64,000 nt of DNA from JANXSS01 sp025356535 (GCA_043762325.1 JAYUMU010000174.1:1-64000); one strand, 5' to 3'. Positions 17,670 through 26,553 are shown, counted from the stretch's first letter. Numbers and translations are program-made. The notes: a model not told the origin generated them from the sequence alone.

Positions 17670-17822
17670 GATGTCGTCGCACGAAGCATGCCTGTCGAAT
17701 CAGGCAGGACGAGGGGAAGCGCGCGTGCAGTGCTCATGGTGGGCGATCGCCGATGGCGTGCGCTTGCGGCCCTTGCTGCCGGCAAAACACGACCGTTTCG
17801 GCTTTCTGTCTCTGATAGTTTT

Positions 17823-17849
17823 TGTACCGAAATATTACACTGTACCGAA
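17823..17849 (+). promoter_or_regulatory. direct repeat, candidate activator binding site
   Basis: TGTACCGAA occurs at 17823-17831 and 17841-17849 with an 18-base period, about 40-65 bases upstream of the -24 element of the cytochrome gene promoter. It could be bound by the AcoR-like protein encoded divergently. I could not find the same repeat intact at the other four promoters. Confidence 0.3.
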
Positions 17850-17887
17850 TTGAGACGCCGGTTTTTTGCTACCCGGGTGAAATCTTC

Positions 17888-17903
17888 GGGCATGCAACTT
17901 GCT
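17888..17903 (+). promoter_or_regulatory. sigma-54 promoter for the cytochrome c gene
   Basis: GGGCATGCAACTTGCT keeps the GG and GC dinucleotides at exact spacing and TTGC intact; the first base differs from consensus. It is 43 bases before the ATG at 17946. Confidence 0.6.
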
Positions 17904-17945
17904 GCCAGCCACAGCATCGCAAACAACCGAAACAGGCTCGCCTTC

Positions 17946-18437
17946 ATGAACAATTCCCGCTTACTCAAGATCGTCTCGACCGTCGCTGCAGCGACCGCCG
18001 CCCTGGCACTGTGCGGCGCCGCGATGGCGCATGGCGACGTCACGCCCCAGGCGGTCGACACCAAAAGCCTGGCGCCGGTCGGCAAGGAATGGGCCGCCGA
18101 AAATCCGTACCGCGGCAATGCCGCCGCAATCAGGGTCGGCAGTTCCGCCTATGGCCAGAACTGCGCGCGCTGCCATGGCCTGGGTGCGGTGTCCGGCGGC
18201 ATTGCGCCGGACCTGCGCCTGCTCGACCGTGACTGCATGCCATTGCAGGACGAAAAGAAGAAGGAAGCCTGTTTCAAGGAAAACGACCAGTATTTCCTGA
18301 CCACGGTCCGGCATGGCAAGGTGCGCAACGGCGCGGTCTACATGCCGCCCTTCGAGGCCACGTTCAACCAGGAAGCCATGTGGGCGATCAAGGCCTATCT
18401 GGAATCGGTGCGCGACGTCTCTGTTGCGAAGAAATAG
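17946..18437 (+). CDS. PedF-like cytochrome c for the PQQ dehydrogenase
   Basis: A 163-residue exported cytochrome with a signal peptide (cut near AMAHGD) and one heme site CARCHG (C73, C76, H77). An internal pair of cysteines (DRDCMPLQDEKKKEACF) is a feature I associate with cytochrome c-550 of the PedF type, which accepts electrons from PQQ alcohol dehydrogenases. A distal Met is available in VYMPPFEA. The ATG at 17946 is chosen because it opens the signal peptide; the frame extends back to 17184 without coding character. It is followed immediately by the solute-binding protein gene. Confidence 0.85.
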   Translation: MNNSRLLKIVSTVAAATAALALCGAAMAHGDVTPQAVDTKSLAPVGKEWAAENPYRGNAAAIRVGSSAYGQNCARCHGLGAVSGGIAPDLRLLDRDCMPLQDEKKKEACFKENDQYFLTTVRHGKVRNGAVYMPPFEATFNQEAMWAIKAYLESVRDVSVAKK

Positions 18438-19250
18438 ATGGTACGCCTGACGCTCCTGCTGGCGACGCTGCTCTTGGCGGCCGCGCCGGCGCATGCCGAC
18501 CTGGCCAAGGTCCGCGAGACCGGTCTGCTCAAGGTCGCCGTGTATGACGACTTCGCGCCGTTTTCGATGAAGGGCGGCGCCGGCATCGACAGCGACCTTG
18601 CCGCCGCGCTGGCGAAAACGCTCGGTGTCAGGCTGAGCCTGCTGCCGTTTCCTGCCGGCGAAAACCAGAACGACGACCTGCGCAACATGGTCTGGAAAGG
18701 CCATTATCTGGGCTACGGTCCGGCCGACGTGCTGCTGCACGTGCCGATCGACCTGGCGCTGTCGGCCGCCAATCCACAGGTCAGGATCTTTGCGCCGTAC
18801 CACACCGAGACGGTGCGCCTGGTGCGCAACATACAGGCCATACCGGTCTTTGACGGGCTCGCATCGGTGGCCGGCAAGCGCATCGGCGTCGAAAAGATTT
18901 CGATTGGCGCCATGGTGCTGCTGGGCGAAGAAAACGGCCGCTATCGGGACGACATCAGGTTCTATCCGAGCGGCAGCGCGGCACTGGAGCAACTCAAGGC
19001 CGGCCATCTCGATGCCGTGCTGGCCAACCGTTCCGAGATCGAAAGCGTGCTGCACGACGATGCGCGCTTCGAGATGCGCGAAGTCGCCTTCCAGCGCCTG
19101 CCGCGAAAAGGCTGGACGGTCGGCATGGCGGTGCGCAGCGACGACATCGAACTGGGCACGGCGCTGCGGGAAGCGCTCGACACGCTGTTTGCCTCGGGCG
19201 AAATGCTGCGCATCTTTGCCAGGCACGGCGTGCAGATCGTCCGTCCCTGA
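18438..19250 (+). CDS. XoxJ/MxaJ-like periplasmic binding protein
   Basis: A 270-residue exported protein beginning one base after the stop of the cytochrome gene. Signal peptide LLLATLLLAAAPAHA, then a family-3 solute-binding fold with LKVAVYDDFAPFS, GIDSDLAAALAKTLG and GKRIGVEKISIGA. A gene of this kind next to a PQQ alcohol dehydrogenase and its cytochrome is the xoxFGJ/mxaFJG arrangement; the family is thought to help the dehydrogenase mature or function rather than import a solute. No ABC transporter genes adjoin it, which supports that reading. Confidence 0.75.
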   Translation: MVRLTLLLATLLLAAAPAHADLAKVRETGLLKVAVYDDFAPFSMKGGAGIDSDLAAALAKTLGVRLSLLPFPAGENQNDDLRNMVWKGHYLGYGPADVLLHVPIDLALSAANPQVRIFAPYHTETVRLVRNIQAIPVFDGLASVAGKRIGVEKISIGAMVLLGEENGRYRDDIRFYPSGSAALEQLKAGHLDAVLANRSEIESVLHDDARFEMREVAFQRLPRKGWTVGMAVRSDDIELGTALREALDTLFASGEMLRIFARHGVQIVRP

Positions 19251-19308
19251 GGCCGCAACCGGCGGCGCCCCGCGCGTCTGCTTCGATTGCCGGCCTGTCA
19301 AATACAGC

Positions 19309-20331
19309 TTAGACCCGCATGGCGGGAAAGCCCGCGCTGCGACGGATGTTGCCGCGTTTGTCGATCAGCATCACGTCAATGGCCGGCAAGGTCGCCGCCA
19401 TTGCCAGCGAGCGTGCGCTGCCCATCACCATGAACGCCGTCGACCAGCCATCGGCCTCCAGCCCGGTGGGCGCCAGCACCGTCACGCTGGCGAGTTCGAG
19501 CGGCGAATCGCCGGCTGCCGGATCGAAAATATGATGATGCAAAAAATCGGCGGTAAACGTCGTCTCGTAATCGCCCGAGGTCGCAACGCAGCGGCCGTCC
19601 ATCGCAATGGCCGTTGCCAGCGCCGCGCCGTCGCGCGGATCGCGCACGCCGATGGTCCAGGGCCGCTGCACGCTCTTGCGCCCGCAGGCGCCGAATTCGC
19701 CGGTGTCGAGCAGTGCCTGGGTGATGCCGTGCGCCTGTAGGGCGGCGCGGGCCTGGTCCACGGCGTAGCCCTGCGCCACGCCGTTCAACGTGATCGCCAT
19801 GCCGGGTTCGAGCACGACACCGTCGGCCTGCAGTCGCAGGCGCCGGTAACCGGTGGCCGCCATGGCGGCGGCGCGTTCGGCCTCGCTCGGCAGCGCGCCG
19901 CATTCGGCTGCTGCGGTGTAGGCCAGCCAGAGCGGCTGCACCGTGATGTCGAAAGCGCCATCGGTGCAGGCCGACAGGCGCTGGGAAAAGCCGAGCACCG
20001 TCTGCAGGTGCGCATCCGGCTTCCGTAGCGCGAGCGAGCGGTTGAGCCGCATGACGGCGCTGCCGGGGCGGTGCAGGCTCATCAGGTGATCGATGTTTTT
20101 TGCCGCCTGCAGGGCGTCCTCGATTGCCCGGGTCGCAATGGCCGCATCGGCGTGGGCCACCTGTACCGCGATGGTGGTGCCGAAGGCGAGGTCGGCGCCG
20201 GCGTACAGGCGCCGGCCATCGCCCAGATCCTCGCCGCGCGCCTGCTGCCCGGCGGCCGGCGCCGGCAGAAAACGGGCAGCACCGATTGCGGCGGCGCCGA
20301 TGCCGGCCAGGATGAAGCTGCGTCGTTTCAA
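19309..20331 (-). CDS. apbE: ApbE-type FAD:protein FMN transferase
   Basis: A 340-residue exported protein starting at a TTG at 20331, one base after the stop of the NosR-like gene, so translationally coupled. The twin-Arg-like start MKRRSFILAGIG suggests export. ApbE landmarks: FGTTIAVQV, a substrate-binding GAFDIT region, LNGVAQGYAVDQ, ALLDTGEFGACG and a metal-binding SGDYETTF / GWSTAFMVMG. It attaches FMN through a phosphoester to a Thr or Ser of a partner, most likely the FMN-binding domain of the NosR-like protein encoded just upstream. Confidence 0.85.
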   Translation of the reverse strand: MKRRSFILAGIGAAAIGAARFLPAPAAGQQARGEDLGDGRRLYAGADLAFGTTIAVQVAHADAAIATRAIEDALQAAKNIDHLMSLHRPGSAVMRLNRSLALRKPDAHLQTVLGFSQRLSACTDGAFDITVQPLWLAYTAAAECGALPSEAERAAAMAATGYRRLRLQADGVVLEPGMAITLNGVAQGYAVDQARAALQAHGITQALLDTGEFGACGRKSVQRPWTIGVRDPRDGAALATAIAMDGRCVATSGDYETTFTADFLHHHIFDPAAGDSPLELASVTVLAPTGLEADGWSTAFMVMGSARSLAMAATLPAIDVMLIDKRGNIRRSAGFPAMRV

Positions 20332-20332
20332 G

Positions 20333-22477
20333 TCAGTGCTCCTGCAAAGTGCCGCCCAGCGGCATGATGGGAATCGTCCGGCTGCGCTTTTTTTCCATGA
20401 TCAGCGGCGCGCACAGCACGTCGCTCTCGTGGATCGCAACGCAGTCGAGGCATTGAAAACAGTCGTCGTAGCCGATCGCGCCGTCCGGGCCGATCGCCTT
20501 GTATTCGCAGCGATGGCGGCAGGTCTGGCAGGGTGTGCCGCAGGCGGCGCGGCGCGGCAGCCAGTCGAGCAGCCGCAGCCGTCCCAGCACCGCCAGGCCG
20601 GCGCCGAACGGACACAGGTAGCGGCAGAAAAATTTATACACGAACATGCTCGCCACCAAGAGACCGCCGGCATACAGCACGAACGGCCAGGAGCGCATGA
20701 AATTCAGGGTAATCGCCGTCTTGAAAGGCTCGATCTCGACCAGGCTGTCGGTCAACGACGGCGAAAAAACCGCGCTGGCAAGAATGATCGCCAGCACGGC
20801 GTATTTCAGCAGCTTCAGGCGGGCGTCGCTCTGGCGCCGGATGATCAGCTGCGGCAGCTTCAACGCCTGGGCCAGCTTGCCGGTGACTTCCTGCAGGGCG
20901 CCGAACGGACACAGCCAGCCGCAGAATGTGCCGCGTCCCCACACCAGCAGCGACACGGCGACGAAGGCCCAGAGCGTGACCGTCATCGGGTCGTAGAGCA
21001 AAAACGACAGGCTGCGCTGCTGCAGCAGCGCCTGCAGCACGCCGGTCATGTTGACAATCGATAGCTGCGCCTGCGCATGCCAGCCGATGAAGAAAATCGT
21101 AAAAGCCAGAAAGCCGCGCCGGAACCAGAGCAGGCGCAGCTTGCCTGCCACCAGAGACTTCTGCATCGCCAGCGCGATCGACAGCAGCAGCAGTGCGCCG
21201 AGCAGCACTGCGATGTCGCGCCAGCGGCTGCTCCAGATCGCCAGCCAGCCCTTGTTGTCCGGCTGGGCGGTGATGTAATAGGCAGCCGGCAGGCGGTAAT
21301 CGAAACCGAAATCGCGGCTGGTCTTTTCCGGATAGACGATGCCCTTGCTGCGCGTGACATGCAGGAAAAACGCCAGCGGCTGCGAGGGGTCCAGGCCGGA
21401 CTGGCTGATGATGCGGAAAATCTTCATCGCGTCGGCGCGCTTGCCGTCGCCTCCCGGCAGCACCAGATCGAGGTCGAGGTCGCGGATTTCGATCGGCAGG
21501 GCGCCCTGTTTCAGCGCCAGGCGGTCCGGCACCGCGCCGCGGATGAAATCGTCACCGACGACGCCGTAGCGCCCGCGTGAATCGATCATGACGGCATGGT
21601 CGCCCGGATCGAGCCGGCCCTGCAGTCGCGCCCAGCCCGCTTCGCCCAGTAGGTTGCGCCCGATGGTCGGCACCGACACCAGGGCGACCGAGAGGTCGAT
21701 CATTGCTTCGTCGGGGCGCGCCAGCGACGGCGCATCGAGGCGCGCTGCCGGCGAACCGGCAAAGGCCCGCTCGACTTGCGCATTGGTGACCAGCACGTGC
21801 TTGACCAGGCCCTGTCGCTGCAGCGTCGCCGCATCCATGCGCGTGAATTTGGCGGCATCGATGCGGGCAACCAGGTCGGGGTCGCGGCCTTCCGCAAAAC
21901 CGAGCTTTTTGCGTGCAACCTTCAGCGCCGACGATAGCACGCTCTGGTTGATGATGCGCACCGAAGCGGTCGCCTTGGAGACGCCATCGAGATACACGTT
22001 GGCGCCTTCCCGGTTGCTTGCGCCACCGCCGGTGACGATCTTCAGGTTCTGCCTGAGCGACAGCGCCTTGTACTGGCTGACGAAGCTGACCAGCGGCCCT
22101 TCGCCCAGCCCTTCGAGAAACACCGGTTCATGATGCGACAGCACGACGACGTCGACGAAGACGCCCTTCGGATCGAGTGCTATGAGCAGATTGAGGGGAA
22201 CCCCGGAAAAGCCGGGGATCGGCGCGAAATCGACGGACTCGAAGACATAGGCCACCAGTTCGGTCGAGGTCATGTTTTTCTTGAAGACCGGCCAGACAGG
22301 CAGTGCGGCATCGCGTTCGCCGATGATGAAAGGTGGCGGAAAACGCTCTGCCAATGCCGCCCGCGTCAGGACGCCGGCCTGCACCCAGCCCGCGGTGCAC
22401 AGCAGGCAGCACAGCAGGCAACGCAGACAACACAGCAAGGCATGCCGCAACGCCCCGCAGGCATTTGACATCAGCAT
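20333..22477 (-). CDS. NosR-like membrane FMN/iron-sulfur protein
   Basis: About 714 residues from ATG codons at 22477 or 22471. A signal-like cysteine-rich hydrophobic start leads to a periplasmic part (residues about 30-380) with an FMN-binding-like domain, then several membrane spans with cytoplasmic motifs FCGWLCPFG (C519, C523) and CRYLCPFGAG, and a C-terminal 2x[4Fe-4S] region (CGTPCQTCRHRC and CFQCLDC). NosR family proteins move electrons across the membrane or feed periplasmic reductases. No nosZ is nearby; the partner is presumably the PQQ alcohol system, as seen in similar loci. The sigma-54 promoter upstream supports that. Confidence 0.8.
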   Translation of the reverse strand: MLMSNACGALRHALLCCLRCLLCCLLCTAGWVQAGVLTRAALAERFPPPFIIGERDAALPVWPVFKKNMTSTELVAYVFESVDFAPIPGFSGVPLNLLIALDPKGVFVDVVVLSHHEPVFLEGLGEGPLVSFVSQYKALSLRQNLKIVTGGGASNREGANVYLDGVSKATASVRIINQSVLSSALKVARKKLGFAEGRDPDLVARIDAAKFTRMDAATLQRQGLVKHVLVTNAQVERAFAGSPAARLDAPSLARPDEAMIDLSVALVSVPTIGRNLLGEAGWARLQGRLDPGDHAVMIDSRGRYGVVGDDFIRGAVPDRLALKQGALPIEIRDLDLDLVLPGGDGKRADAMKIFRIISQSGLDPSQPLAFFLHVTRSKGIVYPEKTSRDFGFDYRLPAAYYITAQPDNKGWLAIWSSRWRDIAVLLGALLLLSIALAMQKSLVAGKLRLLWFRRGFLAFTIFFIGWHAQAQLSIVNMTGVLQALLQQRSLSFLLYDPMTVTLWAFVAVSLLVWGRGTFCGWLCPFGALQEVTGKLAQALKLPQLIIRRQSDARLKLLKYAVLAIILASAVFSPSLTDSLVEIEPFKTAITLNFMRSWPFVLYAGGLLVASMFVYKFFCRYLCPFGAGLAVLGRLRLLDWLPRRAACGTPCQTCRHRCEYKAIGPDGAIGYDDCFQCLDCVAIHESDVLCAPLIMEKKRSRTIPIMPLGGTLQEH

Positions 22478-22839
22478 GAAACGGTTGGCGACGAATCCAA
22501 GACAGGCTCCCTTTATTACGCAAAAGCGCGACCTTGTCTTCTGAGCAAAATATGTGCCGGCGCATTTTGTCTCGTGCAAACAGCCGGACAGGTGGCTAGA
22601 ACGCAAAAGCATGTAGGCAGCAGGTACAGGTTCGAGCGGTCGACGACGCGCACGGGTCGGCCGCGCAGGACCGCGTTTCGCGCACTGGGCAATGCGTCGC
22701 GGTTGCAGGCGATAACCGGAAGTACGGCTGCAGCACGTAGCCGAGCGTATCGGGACGGCTGTAAAAGGCCCGGTAAATTCGAGAATCTTCAACCGGGACC
22801 TTGCAAGGTTTTTCCGGCTGCCGTCGACGGACGATATCC
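22478..22839. other. 362-base intergenic region
   Basis: It lies between the NosR-like gene start and the end of the DmpR-like regulator, both on the minus strand. It contains the sigma-54 promoter at 22544-22559 and, on the minus strand further upstream, CTGTACCTGC, which shares TGTACC with the repeat upstream of the cytochrome gene. No gene is supported. Confidence 0.45.
22544..22559 (-). promoter_or_regulatory. sigma-54 promoter for the NosR-like/apbE operon
   Basis: The minus strand reads CGGCACATATTTTGCT, consensus except the first base, with exact spacing. It is about 67 bases before the ATG at 22477. Confidence 0.7.
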
Positions 22840-24651
22840 TCAGATCGCTTTGCTTTTTTTCGTCCTGTAATCCATCTGCGCACGTGTCAGCCCGAGCAGC
22901 CCGGCGGCCTTGCTGATATTGCCGAGCGATGACTTCAACGCTGCGTCAAGCAACGCATTTTCGATCTGTTCCAGGTTAAATTCCTGAGCAAGTATCAAGC
23001 TCTCGGCCAAGGCATCGATCTTGTTTTTCGACGCACACGATGTGTTGCGCGCCTTGTCGGATGCCGGAGGGATCAATGCGCCTAACTCGCTCAAGCCGAG
23101 CCGGCTCATGATCGCGGGATTTTCGTCGACGCTGAATAAGTGCGCCGTATCAATAGCCCCGCCTTCATCGGCAAGGATGATGCCGCGCTCGAGCACATTT
23201 TCGAGCTCGCGAATATTGCCGGGCCATTGATGCGTCAGCAGCGCCTGCATCGCACGATTCGTCACGCCGGAAATCTTGCGCCCGTGCCGTTCGCATAGCT
23301 GCTTGAGCAGGTTCTCCAGCAAAAGCGGAATGTCTGCGCGTCGCTCGCGCAGGGGCGGAATCAGGATTGGAAAAACATTAAGCCGGTAGTACAGGTCTTT
23401 ACGAAAACGACCCTGCTCCACGGCGTCTGCAATATTCTCGTTGGTAGCGGCCACTACCCGTACGTCGACCTTGCGGGTACGGGTGCTGCCCAGGTGTTCG
23501 AGCTCGCCGCTTTGCAGCACTCTGAGTAATTTTGCCTGTGCGGTCAGGCTCAGCAACGCAATTTCATCCAAAAACAACGTGCCGCCATCGGCGGCTTCAA
23601 AGCGGCCAGGCCGCGTTTCGCTCACACCCGTATAGGCACCTTTATCGACGCCGAACAGTTCGGACTCCATCAGCTGTTCCGGTATCGCCGCGCAGTTCAA
23701 TTGCACGAACGGTTTGTCGGCCCGTCCGCTCTTGCCGTGCACTTCGCTGGCGAACATGCTCTTGCCGACGCCGCTTTCACCGAGCAGCAGCACCGTGGCC
23801 TGCGTCGCTGCAACGCGGTTGATCCGGTGGATCACGCCGAAGAATCCAGCCGAAGCGCCGATCACCACAGATCTTGGTTGGTCTGCCCTGGCTCGGCCGG
23901 GGCCGTTCGCCGCAATCGTCAATACCCTTTGCCGGGTGTCGTCCGGCGCGGTTCTGCCGCGCAGCTGCAACGGCTGCGGTTGCAGGTAGTGCAGGTCGAC
24001 TTCGGGGTCGGCCCACTCCTCGACGGGTTTGCCAACGATATGACAATCCTTCGCACCGGCCGAAGCGCATGCGATCTCCCGAAACAGGATGCGTTTTCCC
24101 ATGAATGCGCTGCTGTAGCCGCTGGCGTAGCCGATCTGCATCCAGCAAGCCGGTTCGGAGCCGACGCCGTAAATCGCCATGTGCGATTCATCCTCCGACG
24201 AATCGTGCCAGATCACTTCGCAATAAAAATGACCGGTCGCGCTATCGATTTCAAGGCAAACCGGTTCAACGCGCACCACGCCCTGAAGGCCGTGCAGTTG
24301 CGGCCCGACCATGAACATGTCGGCCTGGCTGGCGCCCGGCCGTATCTTGCGTGCGAGCGCTGCATCCTTTGATCCTGCCATGTAGCCCATGCGCGTGAGC
24401 AGACCGCGGGCCGATTCGATGCCCAGCGACTCGATCAATTCCTGACGCAGCGCTCCGAATGCTTGGGTGCGTAACAACATCATGCGACTGTCATCGAGCC
24501 AGATACGGCCGTCGGCAGGACTGAAATGCAGCCGCTCGGCCAGATCGGCGATATCAGGGAATGCAGATGTGCGCAGCTCTCCCGAGATGTTGAAGGACTT
24601 GCTTCGTGTGCGGTCCATGCGCGCAGCGCGCGGCTTAGATTTCGAAATCAT
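22840..24651 (-). CDS. dmpR: DmpR/XylR-type sigma-54 activator of phenol degradation
   Basis: A 603-residue regulator from the ATG at 24651, preceded by GGGAGA; an upstream start at 24768 is less likely. Residues about 20-220 form the XylR-N/V4R aromatic sensor (FYCEVIWHDSSE, CSAGAKDCHI-like region), residues about 260-500 the AAA+ domain with Walker A GESGVGKS (291-298), and the end is a Fis-type helix-turn-helix. The sigma-54 contact loop reads GAYTGV (338-343) instead of GAFTGA. It is divergent from the phenol hydroxylase operon, whose sigma-54 promoter it should activate when phenol or a methylphenol binds the sensor. Confidence 0.88.
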   Translation of the reverse strand: MISKSKPRAARMDRTRSKSFNISGELRTSAFPDIADLAERLHFSPADGRIWLDDSRMMLLRTQAFGALRQELIESLGIESARGLLTRMGYMAGSKDAALARKIRPGASQADMFMVGPQLHGLQGVVRVEPVCLEIDSATGHFYCEVIWHDSSEDESHMAIYGVGSEPACWMQIGYASGYSSAFMGKRILFREIACASAGAKDCHIVGKPVEEWADPEVDLHYLQPQPLQLRGRTAPDDTRQRVLTIAANGPGRARADQPRSVVIGASAGFFGVIHRINRVAATQATVLLLGESGVGKSMFASEVHGKSGRADKPFVQLNCAAIPEQLMESELFGVDKGAYTGVSETRPGRFEAADGGTLFLDEIALLSLTAQAKLLRVLQSGELEHLGSTRTRKVDVRVVAATNENIADAVEQGRFRKDLYYRLNVFPILIPPLRERRADIPLLLENLLKQLCERHGRKISGVTNRAMQALLTHQWPGNIRELENVLERGIILADEGGAIDTAHLFSVDENPAIMSRLGLSELGALIPPASDKARNTSCASKNKIDALAESLILAQEFNLEQIENALLDAALKSSLGNISKAAGLLGLTRAQMDYRTKKSKAI

Positions 24652-24762
24652 TTGTCTCCCTGCTGACGCTGTCGATCCGGTTCGTTCCGGATTTTTCTTG
24701 TCGAACACTGAAAAATCACCTTTTCGTGAATTCGCCACGCAAAAAAATTCATGAAAACCTGA

Positions 24763-24809
24763 ATTCAATTTTTGTCAAATTAGCTGAGCAGGTGCATCAA
24801 TTTGTTCGC
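24763..24809 (+). promoter_or_regulatory. candidate upstream activating sites for the DmpR-like regulator
   Basis: Two AT-rich segments, TTCAATTTTTGTCAAAT (24764-24780) and GCATCAATTTGTTCGC (24794-24809), resemble parts of the XylR/DmpR site TTGATCAATTGATCAA. They lie about 110-150 bases before the probable start of transcription, a normal distance for this family. The match is partial. Confidence 0.35.
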
Positions 24810-24889
24810 TGATTCATTCCGCATATCGCGAAACCTGCCTATGAAACTGTGAATTGCTGCAATGCACAATAAAGGCCATGAAAAAACTT

Positions 24890-24905
24890 TGGCATATCAA
24901 TTGCT
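24890..24905 (+). promoter_or_regulatory. sigma-54 promoter of the phenol hydroxylase operon
   Basis: TGGCATATCAATTGCT matches TGGCAC-N5-TTGCW with one mismatch and exact spacing, 56 bases before the dmpK ATG. Confidence 0.85.
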
Positions 24906-24960
24906 ATGAGTAAAGAAAATAACACTTATCTGATTTTCTTATTTCAGCATCGGGGGATAA

Positions 24961-25206
24961 ATGCCGAATGTCAACACGAACAAGCGCTGGGTGCGAATTT
25001 TGCGGAAAACGGAAAACGATTTCATTGAATTCGAATTTTTCGTCGCCGACAAAGATCTGTTTGTCGAATTGATCCTCCCGGAGCCGGCATTCAAGGATTT
25101 CTGCGCCAGCAATCGTGTGGTGATCGTCGAACAGGATACGCACGCGACTGCGCCGGCTTCGGCTTCTGCTTCAAAAACCAGAATGGCGTTTAGCGTCGTC
25201 AAGTAA
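24961..25206 (+). CDS. dmpK: phenol hydroxylase assembly subunit DmpK
   Basis: An 81-residue protein, normal size for DmpK/PhhK, with WVRILRKTENDFIEFEF at the start and LPEPAFKDFC in the middle. It is the first gene after the sigma-54 promoter. In this family the small first subunit is not needed for catalysis in vitro but helps the apo-oxygenase acquire its iron. It is followed after 18 bases by dmpL with a GGGGG ribosome binding site. Confidence 0.88.
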   Translation: MPNVNTNKRWVRILRKTENDFIEFEFFVADKDLFVELILPEPAFKDFCASNRVVIVEQDTHATAPASASASKTRMAFSVVK

Positions 25207-25224
25207 ATTCAAAAGGGGGACGTC

Positions 25225-26247
25225 ATGCAAGTCGATATCAAGAGCCTGAACATCAAGCCGTTGCGCAATACGTTCGACCAGGTGGCACGTTTTACCGGCA
25301 ACGAAAAGCCGGCGTCCCGGTACCTGGAGGCGACGATCGGCATCCAGCCCGAGGTCAACTTCCATTACCAGCCGATCTGGGCGAAAAACCGCAGCATCTA
25401 CGACAGGAACAATACGGTTATCGTGATGCAGGACTGGTATCGCCTGCTGGATCCCCGCCAGTACTACTACGGTGCCTGGACAATTACCCGCAGCAAGCAG
25501 CAGGAGGCCGCCGAGCGTAATTTTGCCTTCGTCGACAAGCGCGGCATGCTGGCCACTCTCCCGGCCGACCTGCGCGCACGGATCGATACCGTGTTCCTTC
25601 CCCTGCGTCATGTCGAGTATGCCGCCAACCTTAACAATGCCTACATGTCGGCATATGGCTTCGGCGTATCGATCACGCAGGCGACGATGATGTGCGCGAT
25701 GGACCGGCTCGGCATCGCGCAGTACGTCACGCGGATCGGCCTGATGTTGGATGGGAACACGAGCGACGCACTCAGGACCGCCAAGGCCGCATGGCAGGAC
25801 GATCCGGTCTGGCAGCCCCTGCGCAGGCTTACCGAGAACATGCTGGTCACGAAAGACTGGTTCGAACTGTTCGTGGCCCAGAACGTCGTCATGGACGGCT
25901 TGATGTATCCGCTGATGTACGAGTCCTTCAGCAACACCATCAGTGCGACCGGCAATCTCGGCTTCTCGATGCTCACCGAATTCATGGCCGAATGGTTTGA
26001 CGAGCACGTTCGCTGGACCGACCAGGTGATGAAGATCGCCGCAGCGGAGTCCCCGGCCAACCGCGAGCAACTCGCGCAGTGGGTAGCCAAGTGGCAGACG
26101 CTGGCGGCAACCGCACTGTTGCCGATCGCAGGGCATGCTCTGGATGATGCCGGCGCCGCCGGGTTGGATGCGGCTGCTGCGGGGTTGCGTGTGCGTCTGG
26201 TCAAAAGCGGCGTACTGGATGCGGCAACGGGAGCGACAAATGTCTGA
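25225..26247 (+). CDS. dmpL: phenol hydroxylase beta subunit DmpL
   Basis: A 340-residue subunit of the oxygenase (alpha-beta-gamma)2 core, matching the usual DmpL length. It has the ferritin-like helical pattern but no diiron ligands, with landmarks NFHYQPIWAKNRSIYDR and DWYRLLDPRQYYYG near the N-terminus. It scaffolds the catalytic alpha subunit. Its last eight bases overlap the start of dmpM, a sign of coupled translation. Confidence 0.9.
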   Translation: MQVDIKSLNIKPLRNTFDQVARFTGNEKPASRYLEATIGIQPEVNFHYQPIWAKNRSIYDRNNTVIVMQDWYRLLDPRQYYYGAWTITRSKQQEAAERNFAFVDKRGMLATLPADLRARIDTVFLPLRHVEYAANLNNAYMSAYGFGVSITQATMMCAMDRLGIAQYVTRIGLMLDGNTSDALRTAKAAWQDDPVWQPLRRLTENMLVTKDWFELFVAQNVVMDGLMYPLMYESFSNTISATGNLGFSMLTEFMAEWFDEHVRWTDQVMKIAAAESPANREQLAQWVAKWQTLAATALLPIAGHALDDAGAAGLDAAAAGLRVRLVKSGVLDAATGATNV

Positions 26248-26512
26248 AAAAATGGTTTTCCTGGCCCTGCAGGACAACGAGGACGCCCGTCCCATTCGCG
26301 AGGCGATCGAAGCCGACAACCCGCATGCGGAAATCACCCAGTTCCCCGGTGTCTACAAGATCGACGCGCCAGGGCGACTGGTGGTTAACCGCGAGACCGT
26401 CGAGGCCCGCATCGGACGCGCCTGGAATCCGCAGGACATTCATCTGTCCCTGGTTTCCCTGTCCGGCAACATCGACGAGACCGACGACTATTTCGCGCTC
26501 GAACGCACCTGA
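26240..26512 (+). CDS. dmpM: phenol hydroxylase effector protein DmpM
   Basis: A 90-residue cofactor-free effector (coupling) protein, the size of DmpM and related MmoB-like proteins. Landmarks: VFLALQDNEDARPI, QFPGVYKIDAPGRL and the acidic tail ETDDYFALE. It binds the oxygenase near the diiron site and tunes the reaction and coupling to NADH. Start at 26240 inside the end of dmpL; longer upstream starts belong to the dmpL frame region. Confidence 0.9.
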   Translation: MSEKMVFLALQDNEDARPIREAIEADNPHAEITQFPGVYKIDAPGRLVVNRETVEARIGRAWNPQDIHLSLVSLSGNIDETDDYFALERT

Positions 26513-26553
26513 CGTTCATCACACCCATACAACGCACCGCAAGGAGATCACCG

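Noticed and set aside
17184..17945. N-terminal extension of the cytochrome c frame
   Set aside because: It overlaps the opposite regulator gene, and the signal peptide and sigma-54 promoter place the start at 17946.
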